A stretch of DNA of 64,000 bases, taken from assembly GCF_018224885.1 (NCBI RefSeq), contig NZ_JAGTXB010000003.1:592679-656678 (forward strand), written 5' to 3'. The position numbers and the translations under genes were made by a program. The stretch comes from Chitinophaga hostae. Lineage in GTDB: Bacteria > Bacteroidota > Bacteroidia > Chitinophagales > Chitinophagaceae. This document shows positions 54,811 to 63,744 of this stretch, piece after piece. Numbering within the stretch: the stretch's first letter is position 1; every line of letters starts with the position of its first letter. The notes under the pieces were generated by a model. The model saw only the letters and a program-made list of their open reading frames with translations, searched no databases and was not told the origin of the DNA.

Positions 54811-56496
54811 TTAATAATTTGGATTCTGTGTGAGATGACTGGTAAGTACTTCGGTAGAAGGAATGGGCCAGAGGTATTGACGCGTAGCATCAAACTTCCT
54901 GACGGCGATTTGCTTGATCAGTCCTGCGCTGTACATCGGCATAAAATCCGCTACACCATCCTCATCAATAGCGGGTGTTTGCGGGAAAAACCATAAACCC
55001 GGTTTTACTATTTTAGTGCGCAGTTCTGCCGGCTCCAGCAAACCATAGTTAGGTTTATTGAGTACTTTTTCCGCCAGGCGCCAGCGGATAATATCCATAT
55101 AGCGTATACCTTCCTGTGCAAATTCCATCCTTCTTTCGGTACGGATAATTTTGATGAGCGCATTTTTATTGGTAGTTGCTACCGATGGATAACCGGCTGT
55201 ATTCGTATATACGGTACCGTAAGCGCGGGCTCTTACTTTGTTGATGGCATCGGCCACGGACTGATCTGTTTCGCCCAACATTGTTTTTGCTTCTGCATAT
55301 ATCAGCAACACATCCGCGAAACGGATAATAATGTTGTCCGGCTCTACTGTCCAGGAGTTCAGCAGCCAGTCGCCATCGATCCCTTTCTTCCACAGCAAAC
55401 CATTAAAGGATGCATATTGCGCAATAGAGCGGGTGTCTTTATTCTCCACATATTTGTTATCCGATATTTTCAGTACCGTTACCGAATCAGGATGCGGCTG
55501 GAAAATGTATCCCAGGTGCGGTGTCTGGAATTCCACGATAGTAGCGGTGCAGCGGGGATCACGGTTATCGAACGGACGACGCGGATTATATAGCGGCGAC
55601 TCATCTATCGGCAAACCATCTTTACAGAGGAATGCGCAGAGCAGGTCCCAGGAAGGATCTTTGGCCGCCCAGCCACCGGAGTTACGGCTTACGAAGTTCT
55701 GGCAATCACCCAGGGTTACTTTCAGCGTAACGGATCTCGGCAAACCAAATACGGTTTCGGTGGAGTTTTTTGTTTTAGATAAAAACAGGTTACTGAAATT
55801 ATCGTGGAGTTTATATACGTCCAGGTCCATGCAGGCTTTTGCAGCATCGCGGGCAGTGGCCCAATCGCCCATATACAGCGCAGTGCGCGCTTTCATGGCC
55901 AATGCAGCACCTTTAGTGGCACGCTTCAGTTCTGCGCTGCCATAAGTAGTTTTTAATACGGCAGCGGCGGCATCAAAATCAGCATAGATTTTTTTCAGCA
56001 CTTCGGCTTTATCCATCTGCTTCATGTTCAACGCCTGCTCAATATCAAGTGTGGAATCGGTATATACAATGTTGCCATAGTGCGTTAACAGCCGGGAATA
56101 CTGACTGGCTCTTACAAAGCGGGCTTCAGCACTGTAGGCGTTGATCTGCTCGGGCGACAACACCTTCGCCGCCCTGGAAATGCTTTGTAAAATGTTATTG
56201 GCCCTGGCAATGGCTTTATAGGTTTTGGTCCACCAATCTTTTACAAAACCGGTTTCACCATTGATAGTGGCGCCGGTTACTTCAGTGGTGGCGTCACGGT
56301 ATATCCAGTCGTCGGTCCAGTCGTCGCTGTCCTTCAACCAGAAATCGGCTTTATACAATCCGTTGAGCGACATCTCAATTTCTTCCGGGGTGGAATTCCA
56401 GGTTTCGCTCGATCCATCCGACAGGGGATGCAGGTCCAGTGAGCCACAGGAGCTGATCAACAAACCTGATATCAGTATAAAAATAAGTTGCTTCAT
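54811..56496 (-). CDS. SusD/RagB-family outer-membrane lipoprotein
   Basis: 561 residues. Lipoprotein signal (LLISSC, then GSLDLHPLSD). SusD features: 'PEQINAYSAEARFVRASQYS' and 'RLLTHYGNIVY', 'ALAMKARTALYMGDWATARD' TPR helix, 'IIRFADVLLIYAEAKTML', 'AINKVRARAYGTVY', 'IRTERRMEFAQEGIRYMDII', and a terminal LWPIPSTEVLTSHLTQNPNY. Its gene starts 12 bp after the SusC stop and ends 5 bp before the 826-residue lipoprotein gene. It is the binding lid for the SusC encoded upstream. Confidence 0.95.
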   Translation of the reverse strand: MKQLIFILISGLLISSCGSLDLHPLSDGSSETWNSTPEEIEMSLNGLYKADFWLKDSDDWTDDWIYRDATTEVTGATINGETGFVKDWWTKTYKAIARANNILQSISRAAKVLSPEQINAYSAEARFVRASQYSRLLTHYGNIVYTDSTLDIEQALNMKQMDKAEVLKKIYADFDAAAAVLKTTYGSAELKRATKGAALAMKARTALYMGDWATARDAAKACMDLDVYKLHDNFSNLFLSKTKNSTETVFGLPRSVTLKVTLGDCQNFVSRNSGGWAAKDPSWDLLCAFLCKDGLPIDESPLYNPRRPFDNRDPRCTATIVEFQTPHLGYIFQPHPDSVTVLKISDNKYVENKDTRSIAQYASFNGLLWKKGIDGDWLLNSWTVEPDNIIIRFADVLLIYAEAKTMLGETDQSVADAINKVRARAYGTVYTNTAGYPSVATTNKNALIKIIRTERRMEFAQEGIRYMDIIRWRLAEKVLNKPNYGLLEPAELRTKIVKPGLWFFPQTPAIDEDGVADFMPMYSAGLIKQIAVRKFDATRQYLWPIPSTEVLTSHLTQNPNY

Positions 56497-56508
56497 GATC
56501 GTGGAGAT

Positions 56509-59500
56509 TTAGAATTTAACGGATGCACCAAATACAAAACTGGTGGTAATGGGATATACCAGCCCTCCCTGTTCAGGATCCCACCCTTTGGGAAAATGAT
56601 GAACAGATACCAGGTCGCTAACGCTGCCGTATAAACGAAGTCCCTGGATATGGATCTTCTTCATCCAGGCATTGGGCAGAGTATAACCGAGACTGATATT
56701 TTTCACACGGAAATACGCGCCGTTCATCAGCCAGAAATCGGACATGGCATAGTTGTTACCTGCCGAAGTATTGGTATAACGTGGATAGCGAACAGCGAGG
56801 TTTTGTTCCGGTGTATTGTATTTACTCCAGGAGTTACCATCCAGGATGGCGGGGAAGTTGCCAAAACTTTCGCGGAGCGGTTGTACGATATCGGGGGAGA
56901 GGCGGGAACTTTGTTTGCCCACTCCCTGCAGCACTATACCCAGATCCCAGTTTTTGTAGCCTGCCTGCATAGAAGCGCCATACTGGTAACGGGGTAAAGA
57001 ACCGCCCAGCAATACCCGGTCGTATTCAGGAGAAATTTTTCCATCCGGCACACCTTCCGGGCCGCTGATATCGCGGTACCGCACATCGCCGGGTTTTACG
57101 TTGGCATTTAGTTTTGGCGATTTATCTACCTCATCCTGTGTTTGATAAATGCCATCGGATACATAGCCATACCATTCGTTGTATTCACTGCCCTGCTTTT
57201 TGATCAGATCGCCCAGGAACTGTGTGCCTCCCAGGTCGCCCATTTTTGTAACAAAGTCGGAGATATTTACCGATGCACTGTAGAAGAAATCACCGATCCT
57301 GTCACTCCATCCCAGCTGTGCTTCCCATCCTTTGGTATACATTTTACCGGTATTCTGAAACGGGTTATCGTAGCCGATATAATCCGGTATTTCCAGTTCC
57401 AGCAAAATATCGCTGGTTGTTTTCTGGTAGTAGTCGCCGCTAAAGCGCAGGCGGTTACCTAGGAAGTTTACGTCGGCGCCTATATCCCAGGAATGAGTGC
57501 TTTCCCAGGAAATATCGCGGATAGCATATTGCCATTGTGCGGCCGATTGTCCGGATACCACTGTACTACCCTTATAAAAGAGGGAATTATTTTCGAAAGA
57601 TAACAAAGCCTGGTAAGGGTAATTTCCAATGCGCTCATTACCCAGCGAGCCCCAGGAGGCGCGTACTTTCGCGAACGACAGCCACGGCGCCGTTCTCTTC
57701 ATAAACCCTTCTTCCGATAATACCCAGCCGGCGGAAAAGGAAGGGAATGCGCCCCAACGGTAACCGGGAGCAAAGCGGGAAGAGGCATCGTAACGGATGT
57801 TTCCCTGCAGCAGGTATTTGTCTTTGTAACTGTACATAGCCCTTCCAAACCAGGACCGGTAAGCATTTTCAAACGCGCTGCCGCTGTTATCACGGAATTC
57901 AAGCGGGCCGAGGTTCAGGTAAGGATAGTTATTCAACAGGTATTGTCCTCTTGACGCACCTAACAATTCATCAAATGCTTTATAATACTCATAACCGGCC
58001 ATCAGGTTGATGTTATGGGCTTTCAGCTGTTTGTTGTAGTTTATGATAAACTGCGTGGTATAGCGATAATTGTCGTTGCGGCTTTCCTCCAGCTTGGTTT
58101 CGGAGGCGCCTTCAATATAACCGGAAATAGAATTTGGATTATTGAAAGACGTGTAAGGTATTTTTTTAGTAAACTTTTTTCCTTTATCAAAATTCAGGAA
58201 AGGGGCTACGATACCGGAAATTTTGAGTCCTTCGATGGGTGTAAAATCAATACCTATTTTGCCTCCCAGCTGGTTGAACCAGTCGTTACTAAAACCTCCG
58301 TATTTCGTCATGGCGTAGATGTTCGCACCATCCTTACCCGCACCGATCCGGCCATCGGACCACATGGCCGCATAGATAGGCGGCATGATCCCCAGTTTAT
58401 ACATCGGATCAACGGTAGGTTGTTTCACCATGGTACGTTTGTAGTTAATGTCTACACTGGCCGATAGGTATTTGTTGATGGTAATATCATTGTTGACACG
58501 TGCGGTGACGCGATCATAGGAACGATCATCGTATAATGCGCCGTTTTTATCGTACACCAGCGATACCCTTGAGCGCAGTGCTTTACCGGCGCCGGCGATG
58601 CTGAGCATATGTGTTTCGCGGGGAGCGCTGTTATGCATAATGAGTCCTCTCCAGTTAGTGTTGGGATACAGATCCGGATTTTGCTGATGCAGACTATTAT
58701 AATTGTCTACAATATCTTTTGTATAGGTAGGATATTCATTGGCGTTATTACCGTTATCGTTCCATCTCAGTTCATTGGTAAGCTGCATATAGCGTACAGC
58801 GTCTACATACCGGGGAAGTTTAGTAGGTTTTTCTATGCCATATTCATAACCGTAGTTCAGGTCCAGCTGTCCGTTTTTTGCACGTTTGGTGGTGACCAGT
58901 ATCACACCCGCAGCGGCGCGGGAGCCGTAAATGGATGCTGAGGCGGCATCTTTCAATACAGAAATATTATCGATATCATTGGGGTTGATGGAATTGATAT
59001 CGTCGATGGGTACGCCATCGACGATGATCAGGGGCGTGGCGCCGGCATCTTTGATGGTGGTGATGCCACGCACGCGGATCTGGGCGGTGCTGCCGGGAGC
59101 ATTATTGCTGCGGGTTACCATTACGCCGGGCATAGCGCCCTGCAGCGCTTGTGATACCTGGGTGGTTTTACGGTTAGCAACAGCTTCCCCTTTTACAGTA
59201 GAAACAGCGCCGGTGAGATCGCTCTTTTTCACCGTACCATAGCCAATCACCACCAGTTCATCGAGGGCGGTATTGGCCGCTTTGCTGAGGCGAATGTCAA
59301 CCTTATACTGTCCGTTGATGGTGACTTCCTGTTTATCATAACCTACATAGGTAAAGATGAGGGTAGCTCCCTCCGCCACACCTGCAAACTGGTATTCACC
59401 CATAGCATTGGTGGTAGTACCTTTGTTGGTGCCTTTCAGTAGGATGGTTACTCCTGGCAGCGGTGTGCCGGTTTCGTCTGTCACTCTTCCGCTGACGGTC

Positions 59501-59964
59501 ATTTGCAACTCCAGGAGTTTCAGTATAGGCGGCAGGGTGAGCGATACCTGTTTTTTGATGGAAATGGTTCTATCTACGATGGAAAAGCTGAGTCCCTGCC
59601 CTTTTAGCGTAGCTGCCAGCAGTTCCTCCAGTGGTACCTGCTGCATCGACAACGTAACGGGGTGACTGTTTTTTAGCAGGAAGTTATCGTAGAATACCAC
59701 GTATCCTGTTTGTTTTTTAATGGCGGCAAATACCGTTTTCAGCGGCACTTCCTTTCCCGAAAAGCTGACGGTCTGCGAAAGCCCGGTAGCGCTTACATTC
59801 AGGAGAACAACGGTGAGCAACAGAAACGTTAACTTCATAGCTAACAGCATTTTGGTTGAGCATAGCGTGCGATGCCCGGAAGTTGTTTTGCGGAGCCTCA
59901 AAACGGCGGCCCATGGCATAGCAACGGCTTTCCGGCTGCAAAGAGCGTTACAATTAATTTGCAT
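56509..59964 (-). CDS. SusC/RagA-family TonB-dependent transporter with STN domain
   Basis: 1151 residues from ATG 59962-59964. The N-terminal leader (about 1-42) is long and basic, followed by a signal stretch (MKLTFLLLTVVLLNVSATGL, SQ); start at Met39 or Met43 is also possible, but long leaders are common in this group. STN about 70-135 (VPLKTVFAAIKKQTGYVVFY), beta-sandwich about 155-230 (VSGRVTDETGTPLPGVTILL), 'DELVVIGYGTVKKSDLTGAV', plug with 'ALQGAMPGVMVTRSNNAPGS', 'IDNISVLKDAASASIYGSRA' and 'AAGVILVTTKRAKNG', barrel to VFGASVKF. It pairs with the SusD downstream, and its STN would signal to the FecR 186 bp upstream. Confidence 0.95.
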   Translation of the reverse strand: MQINCNALCSRKAVAMPWAAVLRLRKTTSGHRTLCSTKMLLAMKLTFLLLTVVLLNVSATGLSQTVSFSGKEVPLKTVFAAIKKQTGYVVFYDNFLLKNSHPVTLSMQQVPLEELLAATLKGQGLSFSIVDRTISIKKQVSLTLPPILKLLELQMTVSGRVTDETGTPLPGVTILLKGTNKGTTTNAMGEYQFAGVAEGATLIFTYVGYDKQEVTINGQYKVDIRLSKAANTALDELVVIGYGTVKKSDLTGAVSTVKGEAVANRKTTQVSQALQGAMPGVMVTRSNNAPGSTAQIRVRGITTIKDAGATPLIIVDGVPIDDINSINPNDIDNISVLKDAASASIYGSRAAAGVILVTTKRAKNGQLDLNYGYEYGIEKPTKLPRYVDAVRYMQLTNELRWNDNGNNANEYPTYTKDIVDNYNSLHQQNPDLYPNTNWRGLIMHNSAPRETHMLSIAGAGKALRSRVSLVYDKNGALYDDRSYDRVTARVNNDITINKYLSASVDINYKRTMVKQPTVDPMYKLGIMPPIYAAMWSDGRIGAGKDGANIYAMTKYGGFSNDWFNQLGGKIGIDFTPIEGLKISGIVAPFLNFDKGKKFTKKIPYTSFNNPNSISGYIEGASETKLEESRNDNYRYTTQFIINYNKQLKAHNINLMAGYEYYKAFDELLGASRGQYLLNNYPYLNLGPLEFRDNSGSAFENAYRSWFGRAMYSYKDKYLLQGNIRYDASSRFAPGYRWGAFPSFSAGWVLSEEGFMKRTAPWLSFAKVRASWGSLGNERIGNYPYQALLSFENNSLFYKGSTVVSGQSAAQWQYAIRDISWESTHSWDIGADVNFLGNRLRFSGDYYQKTTSDILLELEIPDYIGYDNPFQNTGKMYTKGWEAQLGWSDRIGDFFYSASVNISDFVTKMGDLGGTQFLGDLIKKQGSEYNEWYGYVSDGIYQTQDEVDKSPKLNANVKPGDVRYRDISGPEGVPDGKISPEYDRVLLGGSLPRYQYGASMQAGYKNWDLGIVLQGVGKQSSRLSPDIVQPLRESFGNFPAILDGNSWSKYNTPEQNLAVRYPRYTNTSAGNNYAMSDFWLMNGAYFRVKNISLGYTLPNAWMKKIHIQGLRLYGSVSDLVSVHHFPKGWDPEQGGLVYPITTSFVFGASVKF

Positions 59965-60073
59965 ACATTTGCATTGTTTGGTTGAATGAATAAGGAGTCT
60001 TCGCCGACTTTTTTTTTCATTGTTAGCCAGATGCCGCCGGAGATATTACCAGTATTTCCGGCTTTTTTTGTGC
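59964..60073 (+). ncRNA. Candidate antisense RNA at the 5' end of susC
   Basis: Plus strand, opposite all genes here. TACATTTG (59964-59971) is an exact Bacteroidota -7 box (TAnnTTTG). About 70 bp downstream, GCCGGA (60035-60040 area) pairs with TCCGGC just before TTTTTTT (to 60069), a plausible intrinsic terminator. A transcript of roughly 95 nt would run antisense to the susC leader. Between FecR and SusC is where cis-antisense RNAs that repress SusC operons are known in Bacteroides (DonS type). No clear -33 box was found, and no plus-strand gene explains the terminator. Confidence 0.4.
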
Positions 60074-60150
60074 ATAACAATGTTGACCGTAAACCTTAGC
60101 TGTTTACGTAGTGGAATTCATGTTTACATGTGATGAATAAAAAACGTGGT

Positions 60151-61320
60151 TTACTTCAATACGGTGATATTTTTTCCGTTGATCTTAAATTTTACATCAT
60201 TCGCTTCCAGGATGCTTAATACTTCCGTGAGGGGCAGCGAGCGTTGTATACCGCCACCAAAGCTCCTTTTCGGGATATCTCCTTCATAGCTTACCTTTAC
60301 GTCGTACCATTGTTCCAGCTGTCGCATTACCGTGGGCATATCCGCGTCATTAAACTGGAAGAACCCATTTTTCCACGCAATAATTTCTTCTGTATCTATA
60401 TTGCTCATTACCGCCAGCGAGCCATTTGGTTTTACCTGTGCCTGCTGACCCGGTTTCAGTATATATTTTGTGCTGGTACTGGCCACGCTCACGGCGCCGT
60501 CTACCAGCGTGGTTTTTATGACCGCTTCCTGTTCATAGGCATTCACATTAAATCGTGTGCCCATCACCGTAATATCTACCTCACCCGCTTTTACGATAAA
60601 CGGCATATTGGCGTTGGCAGCTACTTCGAAATACACCTCCCCCGTAACGGTGACCCTTCTTTCTTTCCCTACAAAAGCTGCCGGGTAAAAAACAGACGAT
60701 GCCGCGTTAAGCCAAACCACGGTACCATCGGGGAGTTTGAGGCGATATTGTCCACCTCTTGGCGTCGACATTTTATTATACATAGCCTCGCCAGTACCGT
60801 TTCCTTCATAGGCGAGCTCCCCGTTACTTTGCTTCACAATTTTAACATTGCCCTGTTGGGTGAGCACCCCGTTGCCGGCGCTGTCCAGCTCAATTACGCG
60901 GCCATCGGCCAGCGTTAGCAACGCGCGGTTACCGCCCGGCGCTACTTCATTCTTGTAGCGCTCCGCTCTTCCAGCCACCATTACAGGCTGCGGCGGGCGA
61001 TGTTGCATCGCCCACCAAATGCCGCCTCCGAGCAACAATACTGCTGCGGCCGCCCACCAGCGGTACCGTACCACGCGGGCAACCGGCGCCGTTTGTGCAA
61101 TGGGAACGGTCCCAAAAAAAGATGCCACCATGCGATCCGACATCTCATCAGGCATTTGTATTTGCGGCACATGCGCTTCCCAGGAAGCTCCCAGCGCGGA
61201 TTCCAGCTCTTCCTGGCTGGCTTCACCATCAATCCATTGCGCCAGCTCCAGCTTTTCTGCTGCAGTAGCTGAATTATCAAAATATCGTTCAACCAGGTAT
61301 TTAATTCTTGCTGACAGCAT
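60151..61320 (-). CDS. FecR-type anti-sigma factor
   Basis: 389 residues. Cytoplasmic N-terminal part (VERYFDNSATAAEKLELAQW), membrane segment about 88-106 (WWAAAAVLLLGGGIWWAM), FecR domain about 180-280 (YRLKLPDGTVVWLNAASSVF, 'GEVYFEVAANANMPFIVKAG', 'VMGTRFNVNAYEQEAVIKTT') and a C-terminal STN-like domain (MRQLEQWYDVKVSYEGDIPK, 'FGGGIQRSLPLTEVLSILEA'). It is the longer FecR type with an extra segment between the membrane helix and the FecR domain (ALLTLADGRVIELDSAGNGV), which is standard for Bacteroidota SusCD loci. Its gene lies 96 bp after the sigma gene. Confidence 0.95.
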   Translation of the reverse strand: MLSARIKYLVERYFDNSATAAEKLELAQWIDGEASQEELESALGASWEAHVPQIQMPDEMSDRMVASFFGTVPIAQTAPVARVVRYRWWAAAAVLLLGGGIWWAMQHRPPQPVMVAGRAERYKNEVAPGGNRALLTLADGRVIELDSAGNGVLTQQGNVKIVKQSNGELAYEGNGTGEAMYNKMSTPRGGQYRLKLPDGTVVWLNAASSVFYPAAFVGKERRVTVTGEVYFEVAANANMPFIVKAGEVDITVMGTRFNVNAYEQEAVIKTTLVDGAVSVASTSTKYILKPGQQAQVKPNGSLAVMSNIDTEEIIAWKNGFFQFNDADMPTVMRQLEQWYDVKVSYEGDIPKRSFGGGIQRSLPLTEVLSILEANDVKFKINGKNITVLK

Positions 61321-61416
61321 CTTGCTCTTTTACGGTTATCAGGTGCCTGTTCAAGGTATCCATCTTCCTATAGACAAACAGGAAGAAACATATACCTAGT
61401 CCGGCAGAAAATTTTT

Positions 61417-62019
61417 TTATTGCTGAAAGGAAGTAATGACCAGCAGCAGGCAGGAAGCCCCTGTGGCAGAATGCAGGTGTACGCCAAGCTGCTCCCGGAT
61501 GGTACGCAGGGCGGCAATCATATGATTATTAACGGTAGATGGAGAGATATTCAGGCGCCGGGCAATTTCGTCATGTTTTAATCCCTGATCCCGGCTAAGC
61601 GTAAATACCAGTTTCTGCTTGGGAGGTAGTTTTTCCAGGGCGGTATTGAGCATTTCCCTCACCTCGCGGACATTCAGATTATCTTCCGCACTGGTGTTCA
61701 CTGCCGCCGTTGTTTTATTCAACTCCGCCAGGATCAGCGTTTCCCTGGCCATACGACGGAAAGCATTAATTACCTGGTGTTGGGCCATGCGGTATATATA
61801 ACCACCAAACTGGTCGATGTTCACCAGGTTTTCCCGGTCTTTCCATAACTTAAGAAAAACGTCCTGGATCACATCTTCGGTCATTTCGGGGGAATCGGTG
61901 AAACGCAGCAGGAAACTGTACAGCTTGTGCCGATACAGCAGGAATAGCCGGGTAAAAGACTCCTCATGTCCCGATGCGGCCTTCTGCAGCAACAATTTCT
62001 CCGTGGTTATATACTCCAT
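61417..62019 (-). CDS. ECF-type RNA polymerase sigma factor
   Basis: 200 residues. Region 2: SFTRLFLLYRHKLYSFLLRF, 'TEDVIQDVFLKLWKDRENLV', 'GGYIYRMAQHQVINAFRR'. Region 4: 'LEKLPPKQKLVFTLSRDQGL', 'HDEIARRLNISPSTVNNHMI'. It belongs to the FecI-like Bacteroidota group. It heads the eight-gene minus-strand operon that ends with apbE. Only 62 bp separate it from the AbiEii-type gene upstream on the same strand, so its promoter is in that gap (CATTTTTG on the minus strand near 62072-62079 is one base off a -7 box) or transcription reads through from the toxin-antitoxin pair. Confidence 0.94.
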   Translation of the reverse strand: MEYITTEKLLLQKAASGHEESFTRLFLLYRHKLYSFLLRFTDSPEMTEDVIQDVFLKLWKDRENLVNIDQFGGYIYRMAQHQVINAFRRMARETLILAELNKTTAAVNTSAEDNLNVREVREMLNTALEKLPPKQKLVFTLSRDQGLKHDEIARRLNISPSTVNNHMIAALRTIREQLGVHLHSATGASCLLLVITSFQQ

Positions 62020-62081
62020 GAAACAGGATAAAGTGGAATTGTATTTACATAACGTAGTTGGAATAAAAGTAACAAAAATGA

Positions 62082-63143
62082 TTAAAGGCGGGGAAAAATA
62101 ATTTGGAGGGGTTGGGGCATTTTTTTGAAACGGTGGTTGAGAGAGTGGAGTTTTTCTACCAACACTTCAAAGTTATGGTAGGGTGCGTAGATCATCTCCT
62201 TCAACATCATATTATAATCCGCACGATATTTTTCAATGATCGCGGCAGGAGGTATAAAGTTTAATGTACCGGGAAGTAACGTATTGTAGTCTATCCCCTT
62301 GAGCCGTATCCAATGTTTCCGATGTAGTAATGATGCGGCGTAAAAGTTGGGATCGGCCAAAACAGCATCGGCTATTCCGTGTTCCATCATTTTAACAAGG
62401 TCGTACAAATGCCTGGAACCCCGCTCCAGGCTTATTGTTTCGTTTGTGATTCCAGGCCTGTCATTCCCAGAAAATTTTTCGTGTAGCAAAAACATTTTCT
62501 CCAGGAACGTTTTCACCGGAAGCGTAGTTCTGATCGAAGCCGGCAATTCCTCATACGCTTTATTGGGAAAGTATTCCCATAAAAGAGACTGAATGAGTAC
62601 CTGCTCGTACGGTTCTGAAAGGGACTTTATGCTGAATTCAATTTTTACTTCGTCTTTTAAATAATGGTGGGGGGCATATAATGAAGGGTAATGCAAATAA
62701 AGCGTTTGCGGATCTTTGTCCGGCAAACTACGATCAACAGGTGCAGCTATAACAGCGGCGATATCCGGTTCCAATCCCAGCTCCGACAGGCTTTTCGCAA
62801 GTGCGTCTTTAACCTGGATAGTCGTAAACTGACAGCCTTCTTTTTTAAGTCGTTTTACGTAGCTATAGGTTGGATTAGGTTGATACATTCTGCCAAAAGC
62901 GGCAGGAGCCAAAGCAATGTCAATATCTTCTGAAAATCGTTGGATTAATTTATACCCCTTGCTTAGAGAAGTTCCCCCTTTAAACGTAAAATGGGAAGCG
63001 TATGGAGTTTGGAAAAGTGTCTTTAATGTTAGGGTAACCCACCAGTCTTTTTCGAGGGCCTTAGTAGTAATACCGCTTCTAACTGCAGCCTGATCGAGCG
63101 TTGTGCGTCGTTGCTCAGCTGTCAGGTTTAACCATCCAATCAT
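62082..63143 (-). CDS. AbiEii/AbiGii-type nucleotidyltransferase toxin
   Basis: 353 residues. The nucleotidyltransferase core is clear: FKGGTSLSKGYKLIQRFSED with GGTS at 56-59 and the metal-binding pair Asp73 and Asp75 (SEDIDI). Then 'VKIEFSIKSLSEPYEQVLIQ', 'VKTFLEKMFLLHE' and 'RHLYDLVKMMEHG' fit the AbiEii family, whose members transfer nucleotides to tRNA or other RNA and stop growth; the partner antitoxin represses the operon. Its start lies inside the end of the upstream antitoxin gene (29-bp overlap), so translation is coupled. This is the standard AbiE order (antitoxin first). Such pairs act in phage abortive infection and plasmid or island stability. Confidence 0.9.
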   Translation of the reverse strand: MIGWLNLTAEQRRTTLDQAAVRSGITTKALEKDWWVTLTLKTLFQTPYASHFTFKGGTSLSKGYKLIQRFSEDIDIALAPAAFGRMYQPNPTYSYVKRLKKEGCQFTTIQVKDALAKSLSELGLEPDIAAVIAAPVDRSLPDKDPQTLYLHYPSLYAPHHYLKDEVKIEFSIKSLSEPYEQVLIQSLLWEYFPNKAYEELPASIRTTLPVKTFLEKMFLLHEKFSGNDRPGITNETISLERGSRHLYDLVKMMEHGIADAVLADPNFYAASLLHRKHWIRLKGIDYNTLLPGTLNFIPPAAIIEKYRADYNMMLKEMIYAPYHNFEVLVEKLHSLNHRFKKMPQPLQIIFPRL

Positions 63144-63744
63144 TTTTCTCGTTTAAGAGGTTATTAATATAGTTATAAATCTGTGCCGGAGCCATCTTAA
63201 GATTTCTTGCCAATATTTTGTGTTCCTCTTGCAGAAGAATCGCCTTTATTTTTTTACCCAACTCCTTGTTTAAATGCTGGGTTCCAACTTCCATCAACGC
63301 CAATATCACAAGACTGCTCAATTCTCCTGCAAAAGCCAGTTTCCTGGGCGTAGTTGGTTTAAATTCAATCAGCGTATTACCCATTTTTATTTGCCGGCGC
63401 TCACCGTCAGTCAGGTAAACCAACTTTGTAGGTACCTGCGTACTAAGCCCTAACAGGTGTAAGGCCTGAGAGCCAGTGGGCTTAATACGTACTTTTTCCT
63501 TTCTGGCAATAGTGGTCGCTACTTTTTCTGGTGAAGGATATAACTCGCCCAATAGCGGATCCGATTTCGGAACATAATAAATGCCATGAGAAAGACGACG
63601 CAATTTTCCTTTTGCGGTCAATCGCGATAATCCCATTTTTATAGCATCAATTGAACCTAGTCCTCTGAAATCAGCAGGAAAAATGAGCGCTCCTTTTTTA
63701 TAGCGGAGAATTTGTTTTTCGATATTGGTTTGAACACTTTCCAT
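63115..63744 (-). CDS. AbiEi-like antitoxin / transcriptional repressor (DUF6088 type)
   Basis: 209 residues. The N-terminal approx. 75 residues are a winged-helix domain (IFPADFRGLGSIDAIKMGLS, 'KGKLRRLSHGIYYVPKSDPL'), the arrangement of AbiEi antitoxins and DUF6088 proteins. Then 'IKPTGSQALHLLGLSTQVPT' and 'LVYLTDGERRQIKMGNTLIE' match the middle domain, and a helical C-terminus follows. It is the first gene of the pair; the toxin gene starts within its last codons. It probably represses its own promoter (63750 region). Confidence 0.87.
   Translation of the reverse strand: MESVQTNIEKQILRYKKGALIFPADFRGLGSIDAIKMGLSRLTAKGKLRRLSHGIYYVPKSDPLLGELYPSPEKVATTIARKEKVRIKPTGSQALHLLGLSTQVPTKLVYLTDGERRQIKMGNTLIEFKPTTPRKLAFAGELSSLVILALMEVGTQHLNKELGKKIKAILLQEEHKILARNLKMAPAQIYNYINNLLNEKNDWMVKPDS

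Noticed and set aside
59720..59989. Small plus-strand frame across the susC start
   Set aside because: Considered as the product of the candidate antisense RNA, but it begins before the -7 box and has no protein features; an RNA without a protein is the simpler reading.
60244..60918. Open frame of 224 codons on the plus strand
   Set aside because: Antisense to the FecR gene, with no recognisable domain.
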